A DNA stretch of 64,000 nucleotides from Rhizobium sp. RU20A (GCF_900155885.1 NZ_FTMB01000001.1:496001-560000); one strand, 5' to 3'; positions 1 to 9,455 are shown, counted from the stretch's first letter. The notes: generated by a model from the letters alone, not told the origin. Translations and numbers: made by a program.

Positions 1-643
1 CGCGCGGCGTGTGCAGGCGTTCGAAACTCTCCTTCAGCGCGGGAAAGCCTTCGCGCGCCGTCAGCGGCCCGTCCAGCCATTCGGGGATCTGAGGGATACG
101 CTCCACGGCGGCATCGATGGTCTTTTTCAGCGTCTTGGGAGAGAGCCCCGCCGTCAGGCCATAGACAGGCTCCACCAGCGGCAGGGAGGCGGCTTCCGAG
201 GCCTTCACCATGTGATCGGGATGCACCATGGAGGCGCGGCCGTTGAACCAGTCCACCTTGCCGGAGACCGTCACCATCTCGTCCACCGGCAGGGCCTTCG
301 ACAACCAGTCGCCCTTGACGCGGAAGAAGGTCAGCGCCAGTTCCCCCGTCTCGTCGTGCACGAAGACGCGGTAGGGCACCGAGGAATTCCCGCGCGGCGG
401 TGGCTGGTGGCGGTCGACACGACCGGTAATCGTAACGATCGAGCCCTGCGGCGCGCCGGCAATGCCGGGCTGCTTTCGCCGGTCGATCAGCCCGTGCGGC
501 GCGTGGAAAAGAAGGTCGATGACGCGGCAGTCCGTAATCGATTCGCGGCCCAGCAGCTTGGCATAGAGCGGACCCACCTTCGGACCGATGCCCGGCAGGC
601 TGGCGAGCGCGGCAAACAGGGGATCGAGGATGGCGGGGCGCAT
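1..643 (-). CDS. recG: ATP-dependent DNA helicase RecG, N-terminal part (cut by window edge)
   Basis: RecG remodels stalled replication forks and Holliday junctions in the cytoplasm. Reading the minus strand from an ATG at 643 gives MRPAILDPLFAALASLPGIG, followed by a helix-hairpin-helix-like GIGPKVGPLYAKLLG stretch and a wedge-type OB fold with RVDRHQPPPRG, typical of the RecG N-terminus. About 214 codons are present; the helicase motor lies off the left edge. It is divergent from sdhE and mfd, an arrangement familiar in rhizobia. I am confident of the family; only the extreme start is debatable. A long plus-strand frame over the same bases is a high-GC shadow. Confidence 0.88.
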   Translation of the reverse strand, partial: MRPAILDPLFAALASLPGIGPKVGPLYAKLLGRESITDCRVIDLLFHAPHGLIDRRKQPGIAGAPQGSIVTITGRVDRHQPPPRGNSSVPYRVFVHDETGELALTFFRVKGDWLSKALPVDEMVTVSGKVDWFNGRASMVHPDHMVKASEAASLPLVEPVYGLTAGLSPKTLKKTIDAAVERIPQIPEWLDGPLTAREGFPALKESFERLHTPR

Positions 644-807
644 GGCCGCGACAAGAACCGAGGAATCCGGCTTTGGCAAGGCTCGTCCATGGCTGACAAC
701 CGCCTTTCCAGCGTTTATAGACCGGCCAGCCCGACAGAAGACGCGGCGGGCGAGGCGGGACGTCTCCCGGCTGCACCGCCCGCAAGGCAAGGGATGAAAG
801 ACCAATC

Positions 808-1122
808 ATGACCGGCATCACCCGCACCAGCGCTGACCTCGACCCCCGCCGCCGCCGCATCCTGTTCCGGGCCTGGCACCGCGGCATCCGCGAGATGGAC
901 CTGATCCTCGGTACTTTTGCCGAAACCGAACTTCCCACCCTTGATGAGGCCGAGCTCGACGAACTCGAACGGATCATGGCCGAGGAAGACAACGACCTCG
1001 TCAAGTGGATCACGGGCGAAAAGCCGCTGCCGGAGGTCTTCGACACCGCGCTTTTCGCGCGCATCGCGGCCTACAAGCCCGATTTTCCCTATCCCGATCA
1101 CGAAAAGCCGGAAGCCCTGTAA
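808..1122 (+). CDS. sdhE: FAD assembly factor SdhE (succinate dehydrogenase assembly factor 2 family)
   Basis: This is a small cytoplasmic factor that promotes covalent FAD attachment to the SdhA subunit of succinate dehydrogenase. The 104-residue product carries the family signature RGIREMD near residues 25-31, containing the invariant RGxxE, followed by an all-helical acidic body (DEAELDELERIMAEEDNDL). The length is slightly above the usual 85-95 residues, with the excess at the C-terminus. It lies three bases upstream of mfd and the two are probably co-transcribed. Confidence is high because the signature motif is intact. Confidence 0.9.
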   Translation: MTGITRTSADLDPRRRRILFRAWHRGIREMDLILGTFAETELPTLDEAELDELERIMAEEDNDLVKWITGEKPLPEVFDTALFARIAAYKPDFPYPDHEKPEAL

Positions 1123-1125
1123 TCC

Positions 1126-4100
1126 ATGAAAATTCCCGGATTCGACGCCCGCAAGGTCGCTTCCAGCGCCCGCGAAGTCACGATCTGCCCGGCGCCGGCC
1201 GGGCTGGAGCCGCTGCTGATTGCGGAGCTGGCGCGCACATCCGGGCCGCTCGCCTACATCCTCTCGGACGGGCAGCGGGTGGCCGATCTGGAGCAGATGC
1301 TGGCCTTTGCCGCGCCGGATATTCCGGTGCTGACGCTGCCCGGCTGGGACTGCCTGCCCTATGACCGTGTCTCGCCGAGCGCCGACACCTCCGCCCGCCG
1401 CCTGACGGCCATCGGCAATCTCATCGCCCACGCCGCAAAGCCGCATCCGGCTATCGTGCTCGTTACGGTGAACGCCGCGTTGCAACGGATGCCGCCGCGT
1501 GAGGTGATGAAGAGCCTCGGCTTTTCGGCAAAACCCGGCCAGACCGTCCGCATGGACGATATCGTCGCGCGTCTTGAGCATAACGGCTTCGAACGTGTCG
1601 CGACCGTGCGCGATGTCGGCGAATATGCCGTACGCGGCGGCATTCTCGATGTCTTCATCGCCGGCATGGGCGAGCCCGTGCGCCTGGATTTCTTCGGCGA
1701 CACGCTGGAAACGATCCGCTCCTTCGACACCGCCACGCAGCGTACCACCGGCCAGCTGAAGAGCATCGACCTCAACCCGGTCAGCGAAGTCTCCCTCACC
1801 AAGGAGACGATCAGCCGCTTCCGCACCAACTACCTCTCCCTCTTTGGCGCCGCGACCCGCGACGATGCGCTCTACCAGGCTGTTTCCGAAGGCCGTCGCT
1901 ACGCCGGCATGGAGCACTGGCTGCCGCTGTTTTACGGCGAACTCGAAACCGTCTTCGACTATCTCGATGGCTTTCGCATCGTCACCGACCACACGGTGCG
2001 TGAGGCCGCCGGCGAGCGCGGCAAGCTGATCGCCGACTACTACGAAGCGCGGCGCGATGCCGCCAAGCCCGGCAAGGGCGAGAGCGCGCAGGCGACGCCC
2101 TACAAGCCGGTGCCGCCGGAACAGCTCTACCTCGATGTAGACGCCTTTTCCGGCGAGCTTTCGGGCGGCAACGCCATCCGGCTCTCACCCTTCCTCGAAC
2201 AGGCCGCCGACAACCGCTCCGTCGTGGAAATCGAAGCGCGCATCGGCGTGCGCTGGGCCAAGAGCACGACGGAGGCCGTGCCGGAAGGCGAGCGCGCCAA
2301 CGTCTTCGAACTCGCCGTCAAATACATCGCCGACCGCCGCTCGAAGGGCGACAAGGTGCTGGTCTCCGGCTGGACGGAAGGTTCGCTCGACCGTCTCTTG
2401 CAGGTGCTCGCCGAACACGGCCTCGGCAATGTCCGCACCATCTCCGCCCTCAAGGAGATCGACACGCTGAAGCCGGGCGAGGCCGCCGCCGCCGTGCTCA
2501 GCCTCGAAGCCGGCTTCGAGACCGGCAACCTCGTCGTCGTTGGCGAACAGGACATTCTCGGCGACCGCATGGTGCGCCGCTCCAAGCGCCGTCGCCGCGG
2601 TTCGGATTTCATCGCGGAAGTGGCGGGGCTGGAAGAAGGCTCCATCGTCGTGCATGCCGAGCACGGCATCGGACGTTTCGTCGGCCTGCGCACCATCGAG
2701 GCGGCCGGCGCCCCGCATGCCTGTCTCGAACTGCGTTATGCCGATGACGCCAAGCTCTTCCTGCCGGTCGAAAACATCGAGCTTCTGTCGCGCTACGGCT
2801 CGGAAGGCAGCGATGCGGTGCTGGACAAGCTCGGCGGCGTTGCCTGGCAGGCCCGCAAGGCCAAACTCAAGAAGCGCCTGCTGGACATGGCCGGCGGCCT
2901 GATCCGCATCGCCGCCGAGCGCGCCACGCGCCATGCGCCGGCGCTGGTCGCGCCCGACGGGCTCTACGACGAATTCGCCGCCCGCTTCCCCTATGACGAG
3001 ACGGACGACCAGATGAACGCCATCGAGGCGGTGCGCGAGGATCTCGGCGCCGGCCGGCCGATGGACCGTCTGATCTGCGGCGACGTCGGCTTCGGCAAGA
3101 CGGAAGTGGCCCTGCGCGCCGCCTTCCTCGCCGCCATGAACGGCGTGCAGGTGGCCGTCGTCGTGCCCACCACGCTGCTGGCGCGCCAGCATTTCAAGAC
3201 CTTTTCCGAGCGCTTTCGTGGCCTTCCGATCCGCGTGCAACAGGCCTCCCGCCTCGTTGGCGGCAAGGAGCTGTCGCTGGTCAAGCGCGAGGTGGAGGAG
3301 GGCAAGACCGACATCGTCGTCGGCACCCACGCGCTGCTCGGCACCTCCGTCAAATTCGCCAATCTCGGCCTGCTGATCATCGACGAGGAGCAGCACTTCG
3401 GCGTCAAGCACAAGGAGCGCCTCAAGGAACTGAAGTCGGACGTCCATGTGCTGACGCTCTCGGCAACGCCGATCCCGCGCACGCTGCAATTGGCACTCAC
3501 GGGCGTGCGCGAACTTTCGCTGATCACCACGCCGCCGGTCGACCGCATGGCGGTGCGCACCTTCATCTCGCCGTTTGATCCGCTGGTGATCCGCGAGACG
3601 CTGATGCGCGAGCATTATCGCGGCGGGCAGAGCTTCTATGTCTGCCCGCGCCTCGCTGACCTCTCGGAAATCCATGATTTCCTGCGCGCCACCGCGCCGG
3701 AGCTGAAGGTCGCGGTCGCCCACGGCCAGATGGCGGCGACCGAGCTCGAAGACATCATGAACGCCTTCTACGAGGGCCAGTACGATGTCCTGCTATCGAC
3801 CACCATCGTCGAATCCGGCCTCGATGTGCCCACGGCCAACACGCTGATCGTGCACCGCGCCGACATGTTCGGCCTTGCCCAGCTCTACCAGCTGCGCGGC
3901 CGGGTCGGTCGCTCCAAGGTGCGCGCCTTCGCGCTCTTCACGCTGCCCGCCAACCGTACCCTGACGACGACGGCCGATCGCCGGCTCAAGGTGCTGCAAT
4001 CGCTGGATACGCTCGGCGCCGGTTTCCAGCTCGCCAGCCATGACCTCGACATCCGCGGCGCCGGCAACCTGCTCGGCGACGAACAGTCCGGCCATATCAA

Positions 4101-4635
4101 GGAAGTCGGCTTCGAGCTCTACCAGCAGATGCTGGAAGAGGCGGTCGCCGAACTCAAGGGCACCGAGGAAGTGCGCGACAGCGGCTGGTCGCCGCAGATT
4201 TCGGTCGGAACGCCGGTGATGATCCCGGACGACTACGTGCCGGACCTGCACCTGCGCCTTGCCCTCTACCGCCGTCTCGGCGAGGTCACCGACCTCAAGG
4301 AAATCGACGCCTTCGGCGCCGAACTCATCGACCGTTTCGGCCCGCTGCCGATCGAGGTGCAGCATCTCCTGAAGATCGTCTACATCAAGTCGCTCTGCCG
4401 CACCGCCAATGTCGAAAAGCTCGACGCCGGCCCGAAGGGCATCGTTATCCAGCTCCGCAACCGCGAATTCCCGAACCCCGCCGGCCTCGTCGGCTACATC
4501 GCCAAGCAAGGCACCCTGGCGAAAATCCGGCCCGACCACAGCATCTTCTTCGCGCGTGATTATCCGACGCCAGAGAAGCGCCTGCAGGGCGCGGCCGTGG
4601 TGATGACACAGCTTGCGGCACTGGTGGGGCAGTAG
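1126..4635 (+). CDS. mfd: Transcription-repair coupling factor Mfd
   Basis: Mfd is a DNA translocase that removes RNA polymerase stalled at lesions and recruits UvrA. The 1169-residue length is normal. The UvrB-like N-terminal module covers about residues 1-340 and the CarD-like RNA polymerase interaction domain about 490-570 (VVHAEHGIGRFVGL). The helicase has Walker A GDVGFGKT near residue 655 and a DEEQ box near 752 in LIIDEEQHFG, followed by a translocation motif region and the TRCF C-terminal domain. It follows sdhE by three bases. uvrA, its functional partner, lies at 15-18 kb. No frameshift or missing motif was seen. Confidence 0.97.
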   Translation: MKIPGFDARKVASSAREVTICPAPAGLEPLLIAELARTSGPLAYILSDGQRVADLEQMLAFAAPDIPVLTLPGWDCLPYDRVSPSADTSARRLTAIGNLIAHAAKPHPAIVLVTVNAALQRMPPREVMKSLGFSAKPGQTVRMDDIVARLEHNGFERVATVRDVGEYAVRGGILDVFIAGMGEPVRLDFFGDTLETIRSFDTATQRTTGQLKSIDLNPVSEVSLTKETISRFRTNYLSLFGAATRDDALYQAVSEGRRYAGMEHWLPLFYGELETVFDYLDGFRIVTDHTVREAAGERGKLIADYYEARRDAAKPGKGESAQATPYKPVPPEQLYLDVDAFSGELSGGNAIRLSPFLEQAADNRSVVEIEARIGVRWAKSTTEAVPEGERANVFELAVKYIADRRSKGDKVLVSGWTEGSLDRLLQVLAEHGLGNVRTISALKEIDTLKPGEAAAAVLSLEAGFETGNLVVVGEQDILGDRMVRRSKRRRRGSDFIAEVAGLEEGSIVVHAEHGIGRFVGLRTIEAAGAPHACLELRYADDAKLFLPVENIELLSRYGSEGSDAVLDKLGGVAWQARKAKLKKRLLDMAGGLIRIAAERATRHAPALVAPDGLYDEFAARFPYDETDDQMNAIEAVREDLGAGRPMDRLICGDVGFGKTEVALRAAFLAAMNGVQVAVVVPTTLLARQHFKTFSERFRGLPIRVQQASRLVGGKELSLVKREVEEGKTDIVVGTHALLGTSVKFANLGLLIIDEEQHFGVKHKERLKELKSDVHVLTLSATPIPRTLQLALTGVRELSLITTPPVDRMAVRTFISPFDPLVIRETLMREHYRGGQSFYVCPRLADLSEIHDFLRATAPELKVAVAHGQMAATELEDIMNAFYEGQYDVLLSTTIVESGLDVPTANTLIVHRADMFGLAQLYQLRGRVGRSKVRAFALFTLPANRTLTTTADRRLKVLQSLDTLGAGFQLASHDLDIRGAGNLLGDEQSGHIKEVGFELYQQMLEEAVAELKGTEEVRDSGWSPQISVGTPVMIPDDYVPDLHLRLALYRRLGEVTDLKEIDAFGAELIDRFGPLPIEVQHLLKIVYIKSLCRTANVEKLDAGPKGIVIQLRNREFPNPAGLVGYIAKQGTLAKIRPDHSIFFARDYPTPEKRLQGAAVVMTQLAALVGQ

Positions 4636-4681
4636 ATTAAGGTTGCATTAATTATAATTGACAACCTGTGAGGTGTAGTCG

Positions 4682-4716
4682 CATGCTGCCCCTATCCAAA
4701 TGGGGGACGCAGCATG
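4682..4716 (+). promoter_or_regulatory. Predicted 5'-leader hairpin covering the SD and start codon of the next gene
   Basis: CATGCTGC at 4682-4689 is perfectly complementary to GCAGCATG at 4709-4716, and inside it CCCC (4689-4692) can pair with GGGG (4702-4705). The right arm contains both the GGGGGA ribosome-binding site and the ATG at 4714. If formed in the mRNA, the hairpin would hide the initiation region. The function is inferred; the complementarity is seen directly. Confidence 0.45.
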
Positions 4717-5316
4717 GATCCGTGGCTTGAGCTGGCGAAGAGTATTCATCCTCAATTGGGGCCGGCGCTTGCCGGGCCCAACGGCGTGTCGATCGGCGAG
4801 AGCGCCATTGCCGCTGCAAAGCGCGTGACCGGTACGAGTGACATCGATCAGGCGGCTTCCGCTCTCGAAGGAGACGGGAACCTCAAAAGCGAGCTTGGCA
4901 GTCAGATCGCCCAGGCGATCGCCAGCGCTGCGACCGTGCCACAGAAGATCCGCCCTCAGCAAACTGCGGCGGGTGACGCCGAGGATCCATCCCTGAAGGC
5001 GGCAAGTGTCGAGGCTGTGGAATTGGCGGAGGCACGAGCGGCCTATTTGGCTGCCATCGCCAATCAGCGTTTCGGGTGGGTTGCTCCGCTGCTCTCTGTG
5101 CTCATTCCCGTCAGCTTTATCGGCGTCGTCTTTGCCCTGCTTTTCTTCAATCCGACAGGCGCCTCTGGACAGGTTTTCAATATTGCGCTTGGCAGTCTTG
5201 CAACGGCATTCGCGACCGTCATCGCATTCCATTTCGGTTCGTCCAGCGGTTCGAAGAAAAAGGATGAACGGCAGTCTCTTCTTGCCGCGGAACGCGAAGC
5301 ATCCCGCAGCGCGTAA
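4714..5316 (+). CDS. Small membrane protein resembling phage-type holin/3TM proteins
   Basis: This is a 200-residue protein of unknown role. An Ala-rich helical N-terminal half (about 1-120) is followed by two hydrophobic segments (about 125-147 and 154-174). The tail AFHFGSSSGSKKKDE resembles the FGSSxGSKxKD ending of small phage or gene-transfer-agent membrane proteins. That resemblance is by eye only, and no other phage gene is nearby. The start is fixed by a GGGGGA ribosome site seven bases upstream, inside a hairpin. It stands alone between mfd and a convergent DsbA-like gene, with an AT-rich promoter-like stretch (TTGACA near 4659) in front. Confidence 0.6.
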   Translation: MDPWLELAKSIHPQLGPALAGPNGVSIGESAIAAAKRVTGTSDIDQAASALEGDGNLKSELGSQIAQAIASAATVPQKIRPQQTAAGDAEDPSLKAASVEAVELAEARAAYLAAIANQRFGWVAPLLSVLIPVSFIGVVFALLFFNPTGASGQVFNIALGSLATAFATVIAFHFGSSSGSKKKDERQSLLAAEREASRSA

Positions 5317-5545
5317 CCGTTGAAAGAAAAATAGTTAGCCGACTTACTAAATGACGACCGATCGTTCGATTTGGCCGGTTTGTGCCGCACGTCTCTTCTA
5401 CCCGGCGGGAAGAAGATGGCCCGAAGGGTCAGATGAGGGGGACGGCGAAGCCAAACAATCGTCCTGTGGCGTATGGCGCTTATGGTCTTGCCGGAAACGC
5501 CGCAGGTGGATCATCGCAGGCAAAAGGCAGCGGGTGGGGAGATAA

Positions 5546-6205
5546 TCACCCCGCCGCGCCTTCCTGCCCGACCTGACGGATCGCATCTTCCAGCGTCTCG
5601 ACGCTCTGTGCGCCCATCACAGCATACTTGCCCTGCAGCACAAAACACGGCACACCGCTGACGCCCATCTGACGGGCGGCGTCGATTTCGCCGGAGACGG
5701 TGTCGCGATCGGCGTCGCTCTCGAGCAATCGTGCCACGACGGCCCGTTCCATACCGGCGCTCTCGGCAATGGCGAGCAGCGTCTCTTCGTCGCCGACATC
5801 GCGGCCTTCCTCGAAATTTGCCTTGAAGAGGGCGCTTGCCACGGCATTTTGCTGCTCCGGCCCGCCCGTTGCGGCCCAGTGCAGAAGGCGGTGCGCGTCG
5901 AGCGTGTTGGGCTCGATCTCGATCTTGTCGAACTGGTAGTCGATGCCGGCTTCCCGGCCGAGCCCGCGCAGCATGTCTTGGGCGCGATCCACCGCCGCCT
6001 GCCCGCCGAGCTTGGCGGCCAGATGCGGCTTGTGGGGGACGCCCTCCGGTGGCAGGTCGGGGTTGAGCTGGTAGGGTCGCCAGCGCACGATGACATCGAC
6101 CTCGGTCGAAACGGTGCGCACCGCCTGATCGAGCCTTGCCTTGCCGAGATAGCACCAGGGGCAGACAACGTCCGACACGACATCGACGGTAACGATCGGC
6201 TTCAT
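5546..6205 (-). CDS. DsbA-family thiol oxidoreductase, FrnE/HCCA-isomerase type
   Basis: This 219-residue thioredoxin-fold protein has an inserted helical domain. The active site is CPWC at residues 14-17 (VVCPWCYLG), and a cis-proline loop lies near residue 180 in GVSGVPCFV. There is no signal peptide, so it is cytoplasmic and belongs to the FrnE-like branch rather than periplasmic DsbA. The physiological substrate is unknown; relatives act as disulfide oxidoreductases in stress responses. The start at 6205 is preferred over longer frames because AGAGGAATATTAC precedes it and the family alignment begins at MKPIVTVDVVSD. It is downstream of a divergently unrelated solute-binding gene on the same strand. 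Confidence 0.85.
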   Translation of the reverse strand: MKPIVTVDVVSDVVCPWCYLGKARLDQAVRTVSTEVDVIVRWRPYQLNPDLPPEGVPHKPHLAAKLGGQAAVDRAQDMLRGLGREAGIDYQFDKIEIEPNTLDAHRLLHWAATGGPEQQNAVASALFKANFEEGRDVGDEETLLAIAESAGMERAVVARLLESDADRDTVSGEIDAARQMGVSGVPCFVLQGKYAVMGAQSVETLEDAIRQVGQEGAAG

Positions 6206-6266
6206 GTAATATTCCTCTTGTCTTGCTCTACCGCTGCACAGCGTCACGCCGCCGCGCCGGCATCGC

Positions 6267-8084
6267 TCACTGTTGCGCGCGGGCGTCCCACCATGTCTGC
6301 AACTGATAGCCATAGAGCGGTACCGCATCCGGTCGTGCGATGTAGTTGCGTCGCGCAACCCATTGTTCAGCCACATGATAGAGGGGTACGACGTAAAAAT
6401 TCGAGACCAGCATGCGGTCATGGGCCCGCACGGCGGCGACGAAATCCTCCTCGCTGCGCGCCTGAATGAGGTTGTTCACGAGCTTGTCGACGGCAGGATC
6501 GGCAACGCCGGCGAAGGAATCGACACCAGAACGATCGCGCGATTGCGAGTTCCAGCGCTGCACCTGTTCGACACCCGGAGACAGAGAGGATGTATAGGCC
6601 TTGATGATCATGTCGTAGTCGAAGGTCTGGCTGCGCTGCTGATACTGCGCATCATCCACCGTGCGGACCGAGAGCGCGATGCCGAGCGCGGCAAGCGAGC
6701 GCTGATAGGCAAGGGCCATCTTCTCCTGACCCTCGTTCTGGGTCATCACCTCGAAAGCGAGCGGCCTGCCATTGGCATCCACCATCTTGCCGTCCTTCAC
6801 CGTGTAGCCGGCTTCCCGGAACAGGGTCATCGCCTCGCGCAGGACATTCCGGTCCCGTCCGGACGCATCCGTCACGGGCAGGCGGTAGGTACCGTCAAGA
6901 ACGCCTGGCAGGATGCGGTCCTTGATGTCGCCGAGCAGCGCCAGTTCCCGGTCGTCGGCCGGCGTGTCGAGATACGAAAGCTTGGAATTCTGCCAGTAGC
7001 TCTGCGTGCGCGTATAGGCGTTTTCGAAAAGGTTCTTGTTCACCCATTCGAAATCGAAGGCCAGCGTCAGTGCCTGCCGCAGCTTCACATTGTCGAAGAC
7101 GGGGCGACGCAGGTTGAAGACGAAGCCGAGCATGCCCGACGGGGTCTTGGGCGTGAACGTCTCCTTCACCACATCCCCGCTCGTCACCGCCGGAAAGGTG
7201 TAGCTTCGCTTCCACTTGACCGGGCTTCCCTCGGCATAGACATCCACCTCGCCCTTTTTGAAGGCTTCGAAAAGGGTGCTGTCCTGCAGGAAATACTCGA
7301 CCGAGATCTGGTCGTAATTGTCGAAGCCGACCTTGGCCGGCAGGTCCTTCGCCCAGTAATCGTCGCGGCGCTGATAAACGATGCGCTCGCCGGGTACCAC
7401 CGAGGCCACCTTGTAGGGGCCGGAACCAACCGGGAATTTCAGGGTCGTCTGGTCGAAAGTCGCGACATCGGTCGCATGCTTCGGCAGGATCGGCGTCAGG
7501 GCGAGAAGCAGCGGAAACTCGCGGTCGGCCTTTTCATTGAAGGTGAAGCGCACACTGCGCTCGCCCACCTTTTCCATCTTCGCCACCTTGTCGAGGCGGC
7601 TGGAGAAGGGCACGCGGCCCTTGTCGCGGAAAATCTCGAAAGTGAAAATCACATCCTCTGGCGTCACCGGTTGGCCATCCGCCCACCGCGCCTTCGGGTT
7701 CAGGTTGAACTGGATGAAGGTCCGGTCCTCATCCCATTCCACTGTCTCGGCCAGGAGCCCATAGAGCGAAAAGGCTTCGTCGCGCGAGCGCTGCATCAGC
7801 GAATCATAGACGAGATTGCCGAACTCCGGATCCAGCATGCCGCGCGCGGTGGTGCGCATGCTCTTCAGGATGAACGGATTGAGATTGTCGAACGTGCCGA
7901 CGACGCCATAGGCGATCTTGCCACCCTTCTTCACCGTCGGATTGACGTAGGGGAATGCCTTGAAATCCGCGGGCAGGGCAGGCTGGCCGTGCATGGAAAT
8001 GGCGTGAACGGGGTCTGCCAGGGCAGGCGCGGCGGCGAGAAGCTTTGCCGTGACCAGTGCCAGGCCGATGAAAAGGGCGCGCAC
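6267..8084 (-). CDS. ABC transporter periplasmic solute-binding protein, family 5 (YejA-like)
   Basis: This is a periplasmic binding protein for peptide-like ligands that delivers substrate to an ABC permease. The GTG start at 8084 is chosen because GGGAGGA lies six to seven bases before it and it leads directly into a signal peptide (RALFIGLALVTAKLLAAAPALA). The mature part (total 605 residues) has family-5 features: FDNLNPFILKSM, VYDSLMQRSRDE, ARWADGQPVTPEDVIFTF. The sequence is closest by eye to the YejA/microcin C type. No permease or ATPase genes are adjacent, so it is an orphan binding protein here. Confidence 0.87.
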   Translation of the reverse strand: MRALFIGLALVTAKLLAAAPALADPVHAISMHGQPALPADFKAFPYVNPTVKKGGKIAYGVVGTFDNLNPFILKSMRTTARGMLDPEFGNLVYDSLMQRSRDEAFSLYGLLAETVEWDEDRTFIQFNLNPKARWADGQPVTPEDVIFTFEIFRDKGRVPFSSRLDKVAKMEKVGERSVRFTFNEKADREFPLLLALTPILPKHATDVATFDQTTLKFPVGSGPYKVASVVPGERIVYQRRDDYWAKDLPAKVGFDNYDQISVEYFLQDSTLFEAFKKGEVDVYAEGSPVKWKRSYTFPAVTSGDVVKETFTPKTPSGMLGFVFNLRRPVFDNVKLRQALTLAFDFEWVNKNLFENAYTRTQSYWQNSKLSYLDTPADDRELALLGDIKDRILPGVLDGTYRLPVTDASGRDRNVLREAMTLFREAGYTVKDGKMVDANGRPLAFEVMTQNEGQEKMALAYQRSLAALGIALSVRTVDDAQYQQRSQTFDYDMIIKAYTSSLSPGVEQVQRWNSQSRDRSGVDSFAGVADPAVDKLVNNLIQARSEEDFVAAVRAHDRMLVSNFYVVPLYHVAEQWVARRNYIARPDAVPLYGYQLQTWWDARAQQ

Positions 8085-8381
8085 GTCGTCCTCCCTTGGG
8101 CGAGTTGCATGTGAGTCGGGCGACGTTACCACGATCCCGGGAAGGGGCAATTCCAATCAGTTGCCCGTGGGTTTTCTGAGGCAGAGCCGGACATGCTGAC
8201 GAAATTCATCACGAAAGACTGGATTATGGGGACGCCGCGATGTAACAGGTTTGGCGAAACAGGGGTCATGCATTTGCCTCATTTGGCCAACAGGGAAGCT
8301 GTCGGCCCACGGGAGGGCGAGGCGCGGCCCCGGCGCACGTTGCTTCGTTCCAGAGACGGAATTCAGGAGACAGATCGAACC
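8085..8381. promoter_or_regulatory. Divergent intergenic region between the binding-protein gene and ialB
   Basis: These 297 bases separate two outward-facing genes and must carry both promoters. Ribosome sites are visible at each end (GGGAGGA for the minus gene, CAGGAGAC for ialB). I do not recognise a specific operator, hairpin or small gene in it. Confidence 0.35.
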
Positions 8382-9011
8382 ATGTCGTTCACGAAAAACA
8401 TCACCAAGCGCGTGGCCCTGCCGGTGCTCTCTCTGGCTGTTGCCGCCGCTTCGCTGCCGACCGTCGCTTCGGCCCAGCAGGCCGCCGGCCGTCCGCCGCA
8501 GGGCTGGTTCAAGGTCTGCACCAAGCAGGAAGACAATGACGTCTGCATCGTGCAGAACCTGATGACCGCCAATAACGGCCAGCTGATCACCGCTGTCGGC
8601 CTCATCACCGTATCCGGCAAGGTGAACCGCAAGGCGCTGCAGGTATCCGTTCCCTCCGCACGGCTGATCCCGTCGGGCGTCCAGATGCAGATCGACGGTG
8701 GCAAGGCCATCAAGCTCGACTACGCCATCTGCATGCCCGACAAGTGCGTCGCCGAAGCGCCGCTGAACGATGCCACCATTGCAAGCCTCAAGAAGGGCAA
8801 TGAGGTCGTCTTCACCTCGGTCAACTTCCAGCGCGCTCCGAACCCGATCAAGTTCACCCTCGCCGGCTTCACCGGTGCATTCGATGGTGACCCGATCGAG
8901 CAGTCGCAGCTCGAAGAGCGTCAGCGTCTCCTGCAAGAAGAAATGCAGAAGAAGGCTGAAGACGCGCGCAAGAAGCTGGAAGAAGCCCAGAAGGCCGCCA
9001 AGCAGCAGTAA
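8382..9011 (+). CDS. Invasion-associated locus B (IalB) family protein
   Basis: This exported protein family is named after Bartonella IalB; in free-living rhizobia its molecular role is unclear and probably relates to the cell envelope. The ATG at 8382 follows CAGGAGACAGATCGAACC and begins a clear signal peptide ending ASAQQ near residue 32. The core contains the characteristic WFKVCTKQ, cysteine-paired CIVQN and YAICMPDKCVAE segments. The C-terminal 35 residues form a charged Glu/Lys/Gln coiled-coil tail (EERQRLLQEEMQKKAED). Length (209) is usual. A strong terminator follows at 9050. Confidence 0.88.
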   Translation: MSFTKNITKRVALPVLSLAVAAASLPTVASAQQAAGRPPQGWFKVCTKQEDNDVCIVQNLMTANNGQLITAVGLITVSGKVNRKALQVSVPSARLIPSGVQMQIDGGKAIKLDYAICMPDKCVAEAPLNDATIASLKKGNEVVFTSVNFQRAPNPIKFTLAGFTGAFDGDPIEQSQLEERQRLLQEEMQKKAEDARKKLEEAQKAAKQQ

Positions 9012-9049
9012 CATGCTGGCGCTCCCGCGCAGCATTTACCCGATCGAAA

Positions 9050-9081
9050 AAACGGCCCGGACAGCATCGTCCGGGCCGTTT
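9050..9081. terminator. Bidirectional rho-independent terminator
   Basis: A perfect 13-bp stem (AAACGGCCCGGAC with GTCCGGGCCGTTT) with a six-base loop lies between convergent ialB and hspQ. A-rich flank on the left and T residues on the right let it act in both directions. Confidence 0.85.
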
Positions 9082-9125
9082 CGCGTTTCAGAGTGTCCGG
9101 TCAGCACGCAGCGGTTCGCACGCCG

Positions 9126-9455
9126 TCAATGCTGCACGACGGCCTTCGGTTTGAAGCTTCCCGGCCCGTCCGGCGTAAAGAGGGCATGAACCTGCTGGCT
9201 GCGCAGCGGAAGGCCGCTCTCATCTGGTACCAGGTTTTGCTCCGACACATAGGCGATGTATTCGCTCTCTGCGTTTTCGGCGAAGAGGTGGTAGAAGGGC
9301 TGCTCCTTGTGCGGCCGGATCTCGGCCGGGATGGCATTCCACCACGCCTCCGTATTGGCAAATTCCGGGTCGACGTCGAAGATCACGCCGCGGAAGGGGA
9401 AAATGCGGTGGCGGACGACTTGTCCGATCTGAAATTTCGCGTTTCTCTGTTTCAT
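9126..9455 (-). CDS. hspQ: Heat shock protein HspQ / hemimethylated-DNA-binding family
   Basis: In enterobacteria HspQ is a small heat-inducible protein that acts as a specificity factor for Lon protease. The 109-residue product has the conserved KFQIGQVVRHRIFPFRGVIFDVDP, WWNAIP, PFYHLFAE and YVSEQNLVPD blocks. The ATG at 9455 is preferred; an in-frame ATG at 9467 lies directly on the purine-rich AAAGG and so would have no room for a ribosome site. It is convergent with ialB across a shared terminator. The DNA-binding name is historical for the family. Confidence 0.9.
   Translation of the reverse strand: MKQRNAKFQIGQVVRHRIFPFRGVIFDVDPEFANTEAWWNAIPAEIRPHKEQPFYHLFAENAESEYIAYVSEQNLVPDESGLPLRSQQVHALFTPDGPGSFKPKAVVQH

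Noticed and set aside
715-1992. Long minus-strand open frames opposite sdhE/mfd and similar ones opposite uvrA, the binding-protein gene and glnA
   Set aside because: They mirror real genes codon by codon in a GC-rich genome, lack ribosome sites and have low-complexity Arg/Gly/Ala composition.
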